DNA from: an uncultured Bacteroidales bacterium
GTDB taxonomy: Bacteria; Bacteroidota; Bacteroidia; Bacteroidales; P3
Direction of reading: 5' to 3'
Assembly (NCBI GenBank): GCA_944321885.1
Contig: CALUNB010000027.1
Span: 1 to 34,705 of the forward strand
Length of the DNA stretch: 34,705 nt
In this document: piece by piece, positions 1 through 7,628 of the stretch
Layout: each line of letters starts with the position of its first letter
How positions within the stretch are numbered: the first letter of the stretch is position 1
Notes under the pieces: model-generated
The model's input: only the letters and a program-made list of their open reading frames with translations
What the model was told of the DNA's origin: nothing
The model's database searches: none
Translations under genes and position numbers: made by a program

Positions 1-363
1 CTTGTCACGTCCTTCCTCGCCTCCGAGAGCCACAGGCATCCCCCGTGCGCCCTTCTCGTTTTCCTGGTATCCGGCACGCGCTCCCGCACGCGCCGTGCTC
101 TTTCCTCTGTTCCCCAGCCTTGTCATTGTACTCTCCCGGCCTCCGGCCCCCGGGTTACCCCGGCCGGCCTCCGGCCTCGTGCAAGATAAGAAAACCTCAG
201 CTTTCCCATCCCTGTTCCCCTTTCGTTCCGGCACCCCTGCCGTCCGAACGGGAGTGCAAAAGTACAACAATTTTCATTACCACAAAGTTTTTAGGAAAGA
301 TTTTGTCGTCTTTTTTTTCGAAAGAGAAGTAACCATCTTACAATCAAGATAAAAATCCAGCGT
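1..363. other. gene-free stretch at the window edge
   Basis: I see no credible gene here. Reading frames are open mainly because the first ~250 bases are rich in C and T, and the translations are proline/arginine-rich with no domain signature. The stretch contains short GGCCTCCGGCC-type repeats around positions 139-178 and a leftward promoter near 257-286, so it may be the leader of a gene lying left of the window. Confidence 0.6.
257..286 (-). promoter_or_regulatory. leftward Bacteroidota-type promoter
   Basis: On the minus strand, TACTTTTG (257-264) is an exact match to the Bacteroidota -7 element TAnnTTTG. A TTTG at 283-286 lies 18 bases upstream, near the usual -33 spacing. Transcription would run left out of the window, so the gene served is not visible. 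The motif match is seen; its activity is inferred. Confidence 0.5.
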
Positions 364-1848
364 TCATTTTTGGATTTTTTCCCGGGTGATACCGGGGGAA
401 AGGGTTCCCGGACGTTTTTCCCGGAGCAAGAACAAACCGGCGAATGTCAGCAAGCCGTTCAAAAGAAGCAATTCGAACCCGAAAGCGTAGCCGAAAGCCC
501 ATTTGCAAAAACGCACGATAAGGAAACAAAGTACCGGAGACAAAATGACCACCCAAGGTGCGTATTTGTCCTTGATGCCCCAACGGGTACAAATGCCGAA
601 AACAAAAAGCCCCAACAAAGGCCCGTAGGTATAGGAAGCAATATCGTACACCATGTTGATGACCGAATCGTTCTTGACGGCATTGAACAGGATGATCAAA
701 AGCAAAAAGACGAAGGCCATCGCGAAATGGACCTTATACCGTATACCCTTCCTTCGTTGCTCCGGCAAATTCCGCCTCTCCACGCCCAGGATATCGATGG
801 TGAAGCTGGTCGTCACGGCGGTCAAGGCCCCGTCAGCGCTGGAATAGGCAGCCGACAACACCCCGATGATGAAGGTCAGGCCGGCCAAAGGGGAAAGGTA
901 TTGGATCGCGATGGTCGGGAAAAGCTGGTCCGTATCGGCCACCTCGATGCCATGGGATTGCGCGTACAAGGCCAGCAAGGCACCCAAAAACAAGAACAGG
1001 AGATTCACGACCACCAAAATGCCACTCAAGGTGAGCATGTTCTTCTGCGCATCCTTCAAGCTCCGGCAACTCAAGTTCTTCTGCATCATATCCTGGTCCA
1101 GTCCGGTCATGGAAATAGTGATGAACATCCCGCTCAGGAATTGCTTGACCCAGAAACGGGGACTCATCGGGTCGGTATCCCACATGCTCGAGTACGGGCT
1201 CTGCCCGACTTCCCGGAACATGTCGGAAAAACTCCATCCCATGCCGGAAGCGATGCAATAAATAGAAAGGAAGACGGATAGCAACATGAACGTGGTCTGC
1301 AAGGTATCGGTCCAGACGATGGTCCGGATGCCCCCTTGGAACGTATATCCCAATATCAGTAATATGAAAACCAATGCGGCGACCCAGAAAGGAACACCCA
1401 TCGCCTGGAACACGAAGTGGTGAAGCACGCTGACGACCAGGAACATCCTCAAGGTTGCACCCAAAGCCCTGGATATCAAAAAATAAGCAGCGCCCGACTT
1501 ATAGGAGCGCATCCCGAACCTCCGTTCCAGGTAACCGTAAATAGACGTCAAGTCCAGACGGTAATAAATAGGAAGCAGGACTTTGGCTATGACGAAATAA
1601 CCGGCCACGAACCCGAACACCAAGGGCATATAATAGAAATTCTCCCTCAACACGTTCCCCGGCACCGACATGAAGGTGACCCCGGACAAAGAGGCGCCGA
1701 CCATCCCGTATGCCACCACCAACCAGGGGGAACGCCGGTTCCCCCGGTAATAAGCATCGTCCGTGGCCTTCCGACCCGTCAGGAAAGAAATAAGGAACAA
1801 CAAAGCCGTATAGGCAACGAATACAACAACAATCAGCCAAGAAACCAT
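364..1848 (-). CDS. sodium:solute symporter (SSS family)
   Basis: Predicted inner-membrane symporter of 494 residues that would couple solute uptake to the sodium gradient. The protein is almost entirely hydrophobic, with about 13 membrane segments, the usual SSS length. The N-terminal segments carry the family pattern: a GRK/DAYYRGNRR-type loop after the first helix, then GASLSGVTFMSVPG at about residues 51-64. LSAAYSSADGALTAVTTSFTID at about 330-351 matches the conserved helix-8 sodium-site region with its serines. The substrate cannot be told; similar Bacteroidota proteins are mostly annotated only as sodium:solute symporters. The start is the ATG at 1846-1848; I see no clear ribosome-binding site. 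The gene lies 157 bp downstream of the lipoprotein gene on the same strand, with a repeat fragment between them, so co-transcription is uncertain. Confidence 0.93.
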   Translation of the reverse strand: MVSWLIVVVFVAYTALLFLISFLTGRKATDDAYYRGNRRSPWLVVAYGMVGASLSGVTFMSVPGNVLRENFYYMPLVFGFVAGYFVIAKVLLPIYYRLDLTSIYGYLERRFGMRSYKSGAAYFLISRALGATLRMFLVVSVLHHFVFQAMGVPFWVAALVFILLILGYTFQGGIRTIVWTDTLQTTFMLLSVFLSIYCIASGMGWSFSDMFREVGQSPYSSMWDTDPMSPRFWVKQFLSGMFITISMTGLDQDMMQKNLSCRSLKDAQKNMLTLSGILVVVNLLFLFLGALLALYAQSHGIEVADTDQLFPTIAIQYLSPLAGLTFIIGVLSAAYSSADGALTAVTTSFTIDILGVERRNLPEQRRKGIRYKVHFAMAFVFLLLIILFNAVKNDSVINMVYDIASYTYGPLLGLFVFGICTRWGIKDKYAPWVVILSPVLCFLIVRFCKWAFGYAFGFELLLLNGLLTFAGLFLLREKRPGTLSPGITREKIQK

Positions 1849-1876
1849 TACGTCACGTTCTGTTTAATTAACACAC

Positions 1877-1936
1877 TTAGAAACTGTTTAAAATTTCTTG
1901 CAATCCTGAAAAGACTGAATTTCCAGGGACCGGTTT
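1877..1936. repeat. truncated copy (C) of the palindromic repeat family
   Basis: About 60 bases beginning TTAGAAACTGTTTAAAATTT match the reverse complement of the right end of the repeats at 5095-5420 and 31073-31283. The match includes the inner CAATCCTGAAAA and CAGGGACCG blocks and stops around 1936. Only one end is present, so this is a fragment or a decayed copy. It lies between the symporter start and the end of the M2-like gene. Confidence 0.75.
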
Positions 1937-2005
1937 TCCCCGGGCCGTTTTTACCATCGCCCTCACCGGAAGAGGGGGCCAGGCTTCCCCATAACGCCCA
2001 AGCGC

Positions 2006-3691
2006 TTATTCCGCGAACTGATGCAGGAAAGCTTCGCACGAAAGCGGTTTTCCCGTGCAGGAAACCGTCAGTTCCTGCCAAGACAAGCTGGCGCCGGGCT
2101 GAAAGACATATTTTTTGAAATAAGTCCCCATCCGGCCGTTCCCCACCACGTTGGGATTCGAATCCCGGCCCATGCGCGGGTCGTCCTGGCAGAGATGTGC
2201 CAGAACTTGGGAAGCCCAAAGTTCCCCCAACACGAAATTATGGGCTTGGACCGCATGGAAAGAGAAATAGTTCTCCATGGCCCAATCCGAATGCCCGATC
2301 CGGTCTTTCCCCGGTTCAATCCGGAGAAAGCGGAAAAACAATTCCTGCCATAAGGAATCCAAATCCACATCCGGGTCTTCATACATCCGTTTCTCGAAAT
2401 AATAAACCGTCATCCACCAACGACAAGTGAAAAGCTGGTCCTGGCGCATGGCCCGGAGGGTCGTCCCCCGTATGTCGCAAGCCTGTCCAGCCGAAAAGAT
2501 TCCCATGGAAAGGACCCAGTTCGGATAAGCGGCCATCCGGGCGAAAAAGGATCCCACCCCGCAAACGAGCGCAGGGGAAGCCGGGGCCCGGAGCAGGTAA
2601 GGCAAAGTATTGGATATATTCTTATAATAAGCGGCCTCTCCTACCATGGCCAAAAGCATCTGCATATCATTCTCCGTACCGGAAAGATGTCCGATGATAC
2701 GGACATCACGGTTCCGGTCCATGTCGATACAATCCAAAAAAGGCAGGAAAACCATTTCCCCGGACACCCGGCTCCGGCCCAACACATCGCTCAAATCCAA
2801 GTTGATGCTGGAAAAGAAACGCATCACGACATTCTCCATGCTCACATACTGGTAATACTTGTCCCTGGCCGTGCCGTAAGACCTTTGGCCCAAACGGAAA
2901 AACTTTCCCCGCAAATGCCACGGGCGCAAAGAAGCCGTATCGAACACCTTTCCTTGGAACCAGATACTGTCCATCCGCCTGCGCATGGACAAATAAGCGG
3001 CTTCCGTCCCTTGCTCCAGTTCGGAAAACAGGCTGTCCAAGCAGACCCCGTCCTGTTCTTCCAGGAAAAGGGTCATGTCGAAATAGTTGGAGAAGCCCAG
3101 GAAACGCGCGCTTTCGTTGCGCAAACGGACCAAAACGGCCAGCGCATCTCCCATTTCCTTCCCGGAGGATTTGACATATTGCCATGCTTCTTGCAATTCT
3201 TTTTCCCGGGTCGAATTCCTCAACACATCATCGGCATGGCGCATCTCCGGGTCGACGATGCGGTTCAAAGTCTGCGACTTCAACGACAGTTCCAATGTCA
3301 GGATGCTGTCCTGCAAAGCCAAAGGTGCCTGGCATGGCAAGTATTCCCGGTACAGGCATTCCACCTGCCGTTGCAGGTAAGGGTCATGGATGTTTCCCGA
3401 AGTCCTGAGCCCTTCCAGGTAAGAAAAGGCCCGTTCATCATGCAGGAGCCTGGAACGCTGCCTTTTCAAGGAATCCAAACGTTCCAAGTCTTCCCTTGAA
3501 CCGCTTTCGTCGTAACTCCAACGGGCGGCTTGTATCGCCTTGTCCAAAGGCTGGACCTTCGCTTCATGATGGCTGATGAACTCCACCAAGGTCTTTTCGT
3601 CTTTCTGCCGTGATTTGGCCGACCGGCCGCAGGAAACCAAGACAGAAAGAGACAAAAACAAGCAACAAGCGGGGATTGTTCCTATTTTCAT
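2006..3691 (-). CDS. M2 (ACE-like) peptidase homologue, lipoprotein, catalytic residues lost
   Basis: A 561-residue predicted lipoprotein. The start is the ATG at 3689-3691 (MKIGTIPACC); it gives a signal peptide ending in LSVLVSC, with the cysteine as lipidation site. The body follows the M2 peptidyl-dipeptidase pattern: an ALAVLVRLRNESARFLGFSNYFD block like the conserved N-terminal part of bacterial M2 enzymes, and AMENYFSFHAVQAHNFVLGEL like the C-terminal helix. The zinc site is gone. Where the family has HEMGH followed by YY, this protein has AMVGE followed by AAYY. Where the family has HEAIGD, it has VCGVGS. The glutamate base and all three zinc ligands are therefore missing. I infer a binding or scaffold role, or a pseudoenzyme. 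The frame is open throughout, which argues against simple decay. The family assignment rests on motif alignment by eye. Confidence 0.75.
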   Translation of the reverse strand: MKIGTIPACCLFLSLSVLVSCGRSAKSRQKDEKTLVEFISHHEAKVQPLDKAIQAARWSYDESGSREDLERLDSLKRQRSRLLHDERAFSYLEGLRTSGNIHDPYLQRQVECLYREYLPCQAPLALQDSILTLELSLKSQTLNRIVDPEMRHADDVLRNSTREKELQEAWQYVKSSGKEMGDALAVLVRLRNESARFLGFSNYFDMTLFLEEQDGVCLDSLFSELEQGTEAAYLSMRRRMDSIWFQGKVFDTASLRPWHLRGKFFRLGQRSYGTARDKYYQYVSMENVVMRFFSSINLDLSDVLGRSRVSGEMVFLPFLDCIDMDRNRDVRIIGHLSGTENDMQMLLAMVGEAAYYKNISNTLPYLLRAPASPALVCGVGSFFARMAAYPNWVLSMGIFSAGQACDIRGTTLRAMRQDQLFTCRWWMTVYYFEKRMYEDPDVDLDSLWQELFFRFLRIEPGKDRIGHSDWAMENYFSFHAVQAHNFVLGELWASQVLAHLCQDDPRMGRDSNPNVVGNGRMGTYFKKYVFQPGASLSWQELTVSCTGKPLSCEAFLHQFAE

Positions 3692-3927
3692 TGTCAAATA
3701 TTCTTCCTCGCTGTCCGGAAACGCCCAGATTCCCCGGAAGCGGCTTGGGATTTTCCGTCTTCCCGAGACAAAGAGGCCGGATCCGCTTTCCAGGAATACC
3801 TACGGGAATCGTTCCCCGGACAAACAGCTTTTCAAAAATAAGCATTTTCTTTTATCCACCTTCCCGCTTCCCTCGGACGACAAAAACGGACCATGCCACG
3901 ACGAGTCCGGGAAACCGAAATAATACG

Positions 3928-3935
3928 TACATTTG
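3928..3935 (+). promoter_or_regulatory. -7 promoter element of the DHOD-like gene
   Basis: TACATTTG is an exact match to TAnnTTTG. It lies 42 bases before the ATG at 3978, which supports that start over the longer open frame beginning at 3933. I see no clear -33 TTTG. Confidence 0.55.
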
Positions 3936-3977
3936 CAGGCCGAATGGCAAATTACTAACTACAAACAATCCTATATT

Positions 3978-4952
3978 ATGAGCGAATTGAAAACAACCTT
4001 CGCAGGTTTGGAATTAAAAAATCCATTCATCGTGAGCAGTTCAAACCTCACCAACAGTGCCGAAAAGAACCTCGCTTGGGAACAAGCCGGTGCCGGTGCC
4101 ATTGTTTTGAAATCGCTTTTTGAAGAACAAATCCTTTGGGAAAGCTCCCATATCATGACCGAGGAACACCCTGACGCGGGCGACTATTTCCAAGGCTACC
4201 TCAGGGCGCACTACCTGGACGAATACACCCGGCTCGTGAAGGAAAGCAAGCAGAAATGCAGCATTCCCGTCATTGCCAGCATCAACTGCTACACCGACCA
4301 GGAATGGGAAAAATTCGCCGTCTTGATCCAAGAAGCCGGAGCTGATGCCATCGAACTCAACCTGATGGCCATCCAGACCGGGTTGAAATACGAATACGGG
4401 TCTTTCGAACAAAAGCTGGCGGGCATTGTCCGGCATGTAGCCTCCCAGGTCAAAATTCCCGTCATTGCCAAAATCGGGAACAACCTGACCAATCCCCTCG
4501 CCCTTATCAACATGCTCCATGCCAACGGGGCCAAGGCGGTGGTGATGTTCAACCGCTTCTACCAGACCGACATCGACATCGAGAAGATGGAATATTGCAG
4601 CGGGCAGGTTTTGAGCGAAGCTTCGGAACTGGCCCATGCCTTGCGTTGGATCGGTTTGGCTTCGGCTGCCGTTCCCTGCATGGACTATGCGGCTTCGGGC
4701 GGGGTGTCCGACGGGGCTGGCATCGTCAAAAGCCTGCTGGCCGGAGCCTCTGCCGTGGAAGTCTGCAGCGCGCTCTACAAAGACGGGGAAAAACGTCTTG
4801 GGACCATGCTCGACGAACTCAAAGCTTGGATGGAACGCCACCGGTTCGCCTCGGTCAACGACTTCAAAGGCCGCATGAAAGCCAAGGATTTGGAAAAGGC
4901 CAATATCTTTGAACGTACCCAGTTCATGAAATATTTCGGAGGAAAACAATAG
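3978..4952 (+). CDS. dihydroorotate dehydrogenase-like FMN protein
   Basis: A 324-residue TIM-barrel flavoprotein of the dihydroorotate/dihydropyrimidine dehydrogenase family. The N-terminus has LKNPFIVSSSNLT, the usual FMN-side opening strand. GAGAIVLKSLFEEQI holds a conserved lysine, VIAKIGNN follows at about residues 175-182, and ASGGVSDGAG near residue 240 is the phosphate-binding end of the barrel. The family motif ELN[IL]SCP reads ELNLMAIQT here, so the usual catalytic-loop signature is changed. That makes a role as the pyrimidine-pathway PyrD doubtful; in Bacteroidota such genes are commonly annotated as DHOD-like beside a true pyrD. The start is the ATG at 3978, just downstream of a good -7 element. 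A strong terminator follows the stop codon. Substrate unknown. Confidence 0.85.
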   Translation: MSELKTTFAGLELKNPFIVSSSNLTNSAEKNLAWEQAGAGAIVLKSLFEEQILWESSHIMTEEHPDAGDYFQGYLRAHYLDEYTRLVKESKQKCSIPVIASINCYTDQEWEKFAVLIQEAGADAIELNLMAIQTGLKYEYGSFEQKLAGIVRHVASQVKIPVIAKIGNNLTNPLALINMLHANGAKAVVMFNRFYQTDIDIEKMEYCSGQVLSEASELAHALRWIGLASAAVPCMDYAASGGVSDGAGIVKSLLAGASAVEVCSALYKDGEKRLGTMLDELKAWMERHRFASVNDFKGRMKAKDLEKANIFERTQFMKYFGGKQ

Positions 4953-4982
4953 GTTTGACAACCTCTTGGACAGCTTTTCCAG

Positions 4983-5030
4983 CGGTATGCCGGAATGGGT
5001 GGATGCCCGTCCGGCATACCGTTTTTCTTT
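4983..5030 (+). terminator. rho-independent terminator after the DHOD-like gene
   Basis: CGGTATGCCGGA (4983-4994) pairs perfectly with TCCGGCATACCG (5010-5021). A T-rich tract (TTTTTCTTTTT) follows directly. The hairpin begins about 30 bases after the stop codon. Confidence 0.85.
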
Positions 5031-5094
5031 TTCCGGACCACCCAGCCTGGAACGGGCTTCCATCGTATCGTTTTTTCCGGGATTGCAAGGCAAC

Positions 5095-5420
5095 TTAGAA
5101 GCTGTTTAAATTTATTTGTTTAGGCCATCGGGAGGGGATTTGGAGGGATGGCGCCGCGTTTTTCAAAGGAGGATAGCCAAGCTATCGGACCTGAAAAACG
5201 CAAACGAGGGTGACCCAAAAGTCAGCTTTCCAAAAGAGAATCCGCATTAGAATGTGTTCTATCGAGGATTCTTTATCGAAAATTCATCTTTGGGTCACCC
5301 TCTTCGAGCATCGCTCAACCTAGACCCGAAATAGCCCCCGATGGGCAAACAAAATCCTGAACCCGGTCCCTGAAAATCCAGCCTTTTCAAGATTGTATGA
5401 AATTTTAAACAGATTCTTAA
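5095..5420. repeat. palindromic dispersed repeat, copy A (with internal insert)
   Basis: A 326-bp non-coding element. The left end TTAGAAGCTGTTTAAATTT pairs with the right end AAATTTTAAACAGATTCTTAA, and the inner arms also pair (GGCCATCGGGAGGGG against CCCCCGATGGGC). The first ~107 bases are nearly identical to copy B at 31073. Relative to copy B it carries about 115 extra bases, roughly 5206-5321. It has a GATAGCCAAGCTATC hairpin and a GCGTTTTTC/GAAAAACGC hairpin. No protein is encoded, so it resembles a MITE or foldback element. It fills most of the gene-free stretch 4953-5518. Confidence 0.85.
5207..5301. repeat. nested inverted repeat inside copy A
   Basis: AGGGTGACCCAAAAG (5207-5221) is mirrored by CTTTGGGTCACCCT (5288-5301), with about 66 bases between. 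The segment is absent from copy B, so it looks like an insert or a variable module. A similar GGATGACCCAAAAG occurs at 34597-34610 near the right edge of the window. Confidence 0.75.
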
Positions 5421-5518
5421 ACCACCTCTTAAAATTATCAATATAGAAACCAATCTATTAGAATGGCAAAAAACGATAATTCCTTTTTCAATCGTAGTAT
5501 TTCAAAACACCCCGCACC

Positions 5519-7072
5519 ATGGAAACACACAATTTACCCAAAGGCAGCTTTTCAAGGCATTTCCCGGTCCTTCCGAAACGGAAACATTCCAAACGGAACT
5601 TTTCCTGGATTCCTTTCCCTCTCCTTTGCCCCATTTTCCTGCTTGTTTCGCTTTGGGCCAGCATCGCACAAGCCCAACCTGCCAAGGAATTGCTCCTCGA
5701 AGAGGATTTCAATTGGTCCGACAATGCCTGGAACAGCTCCAAAGCGGCCGAAAGCCCTTACCCGGGACTAAGCTTCCAAGGAAATGTCTACCGGGCCCGG
5801 AGAAGTATCAAGATGGCCTCTTCCAGCCATAGCGGCGAACTCCGCCAACAAATAGGTATCGAATCCGTTTCCGGAAGTATCGAGCTGGTTTTCAGAGGTG
5901 CCCGTTACGACAGTGTCAAACCTTCCCTGCTGCCCTGCCTCCTCTTGGTCCAAGGGGACACCTTGCTCGACGACACCTTGCACTTTTCCTCTTTTTATAA
6001 AAACAAAGACTCCGAACCTTTCCGGCAATATGATTCCATGACCCAGGACGAGGGTTTCGCTTCTTGCGATACCCTGCGATGGGTAAACCCGGACCGCATC
6101 CCCATCTCCTCCTTGGAATTGGTCGTGACCGCCCTGGCCGGGGACCAGAACTTTTTGGACCACTTCCAAGTTTTCCTGCTCCAAGAGGAAAATGGTAATG
6201 ATGATGATGATGATGATGGAAATCCGGCCGTGCATGTCCAACCCGACAGCCTCCTCTTTTTTGGGGAAACCGGCTCGGAACAGCAAGACAGCCTTTGGTT
6301 AGAGGGCCGTAACCTGTACCAGAATATCCGCCTGCAAATCACGGGCCCGGACCAGAACATCCAGGTTTTCCCGGTCTTGATACAAGCGAGTGATTTGCAA
6401 GGGCAAAGGATTCCTGTCCAAGTGCAATCCCGCATCCCTTCCATCCCGACCTCCTACTTCTTGCATTTATACCATGGGGAAAACCTGTTAAAAGAAATCC
6501 CGGTCCATGCCCGGCCGGGCAGCCAACCCGAACCCTTGCCCGAAGACACAAGCTGCCAAGCGCCGGCATCTGCCATGGTGTCCGAAGTCGCCAGTTATCA
6601 TGCGGACTTGCAATGGGAATCCTCCGCGCCCCTCTTCCATCTCCGGGTCGGGAACCTCTTTTCCATCATCCATGAAGAAATCACTACCTCCACATCCGTG
6701 CGCATCCCGGATTTGGAACCGGGGATGCTCTACTGGTGGGAGGTCGCCAGCATTTGCAACAACGCTGACACCAGCCTCTATACGGTCGGGGAATCCTTCG
6801 TCACCCTACAAGAAAGCGGCATCCGGCTCCGGCACGACGAAAGCACGGGACCGGCAGCCTCGGTCCACCCCAACCCCTCCAAAAGCGGTTTCATACTCCA
6901 TTTGCCTTTCCGTTGCCAAGTCCGCATCCTCAATCTCGATGGGAAATGCGTCTTTTCCAAGAAGCTCGAAAAAGGCCCGCACCCCATCCGCCTCCGGGAA
7001 AAAGGAGTCTTCATCCTCCGCTACGGGAACCATGAAGCTTCCGCACAAAACCTGAAGATTATCCTGTTGTAG
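5519..7072 (+). CDS. T9SS-secreted protein with type A C-terminal sorting domain
   Basis: A 517-residue protein probably exported by Sec and then by the type IX system to the cell surface. The N-terminus is long and basic and leads into a hydrophobic stretch ending in SIAQAQ (about residues 30-52). Residues ~53-225 form a beta-rich region I do not recognise. Six aspartates (228-233) act as a probable linker. CQAPASAMVSEVASYHADLQW through WWEVASICNN looks like a fibronectin type III module. The last ~70 residues, opening with VHPNPSKSGF and ending in FILRYGNHEASAQNLKIILL, match the type A sorting domain. The start is the only upstream ATG that keeps the signal peptide in frame. No T9SS machinery genes are in the window. 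Ligand or enzymatic role unknown. Confidence 0.85.
   Translation: METHNLPKGSFSRHFPVLPKRKHSKRNFSWIPFPLLCPIFLLVSLWASIAQAQPAKELLLEEDFNWSDNAWNSSKAAESPYPGLSFQGNVYRARRSIKMASSSHSGELRQQIGIESVSGSIELVFRGARYDSVKPSLLPCLLLVQGDTLLDDTLHFSSFYKNKDSEPFRQYDSMTQDEGFASCDTLRWVNPDRIPISSLELVVTALAGDQNFLDHFQVFLLQEENGNDDDDDDGNPAVHVQPDSLLFFGETGSEQQDSLWLEGRNLYQNIRLQITGPDQNIQVFPVLIQASDLQGQRIPVQVQSRIPSIPTSYFLHLYHGENLLKEIPVHARPGSQPEPLPEDTSCQAPASAMVSEVASYHADLQWESSAPLFHLRVGNLFSIIHEEITTSTSVRIPDLEPGMLYWWEVASICNNADTSLYTVGESFVTLQESGIRLRHDESTGPAASVHPNPSKSGFILHLPFRCQVRILNLDGKCVFSKKLEKGPHPIRLREKGVFILRYGNHEASAQNLKIILL
6198..6218 (+). repeat. trinucleotide repeat encoding an Asp tract
   Basis: Seven consecutive ATG units, read in frame as six GAT codons, encode Asp228-233 of the T9SS protein. 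Changes in copy number would alter linker length without shifting the frame. Confidence 0.8.
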
Positions 7073-7097
7073 AAAAATCTTCCGAGATTCCGGGAAC

Positions 7098-7125
7098 CAG
7101 GCTCCACCTAAACAAATGGAGCCTG
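7098..7125. terminator. hairpin between two convergent genes
   Basis: CAGGCTCCA (7098-7106) pairs exactly with TGGAGCCTG (7117-7125) in the gap between the stop codons of the T9SS protein and the PAS protein. There is no clear T-tract on either side, so its role as a shared terminator is only inferred from position. Confidence 0.4.
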
Positions 7126-7150
7126 ACACCCAGCCGGGAAACCGGACCTC

Positions 7151-7486
7151 CTACTTCCTTATATAATGCGGAAGGTTCTCCGGGATGACCATGGAAAACT
7201 CAACCAAGCCCATGAATTCCCCGTTTTCGTACCAAGGGGTCTGGAAAATCAACTTCTTGATCCCGTTCTTCTCAATCGTGTACGCGTTGCTGTGCGGGTC
7301 CTTCAACATGGATTCCAATTTCTCCTTGGCAGGGGAAGGATGGCAATCCAGCACATTCTTGCCAATGAGGTTTTCCCGGCCGGGCTTGAGGAAAGTCTGC
7401 CGGGATTTCCGATTCATTTCAATGATTTCGCCATCTTTCTTGCAAACCGTGATGGCCACGTCCATTTCTTCGAATATCTTGTCCAT
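7151..7486 (-). CDS. single PAS-domain protein
   Basis: A 111-residue protein that is essentially one PAS domain. MDKIFEEMDVAITVCKKDGEIIEMNRKSRQTF is the typical PAS opening with the GEIIEMN turn. The NLIGKNVLDCHP segment matches the family pattern seen in sensor PAS domains, and a C-terminal strand FMGLVEFSMVIPE completes the fold. No kinase, cyclase or DNA-binding part is attached, so it may be a stand-alone sensor, possibly binding a small ligand or heme; this is inference. The start at 7486 is chosen because AAGGAGA lies just upstream and a -7 promoter element lies at 7531-7538. The longer open frame to 7657 would begin upstream of that promoter and run into uvrC. It is divergent from uvrC. 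Confidence 0.8.
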   Translation of the reverse strand: MDKIFEEMDVAITVCKKDGEIIEMNRKSRQTFLKPGRENLIGKNVLDCHPSPAKEKLESMLKDPHSNAYTIEKNGIKKLIFQTPWYENGEFMGLVEFSMVIPENLPHYIRK

Positions 7487-7530
7487 TTCTCCTTGTATTT
7501 TCAGAAACTTCCCGAACCCGGAAAGCGCTG

Positions 7531-7538
7531 CAAAGATA
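7531..7538 (-). promoter_or_regulatory. -7 promoter element of the PAS gene
   Basis: Minus-strand TATCTTTG matches TAnnTTTG exactly. It lies 45 bases before the ATG at 7486 and so helps set that start. Confidence 0.55.
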
Positions 7539-7628
7539 CAGCGGAGCGTATATTTTTTGTAATCTTGCAGGCTGGTAATTCCAAGCGGCCACGGGCAAGA
7601 ACCCGTTTCCCGCTCCAAAAAGCCATCC

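Noticed and set aside
3928..3978. Longer start of the DHOD-like gene at 3933
   Set aside because: It would begin within the -7 promoter element and adds residues not found in the family.
5095..5420. Complete insertion sequence
   Set aside because: No transposase frame in either full copy; the whole element is 211-326 bp and non-coding.
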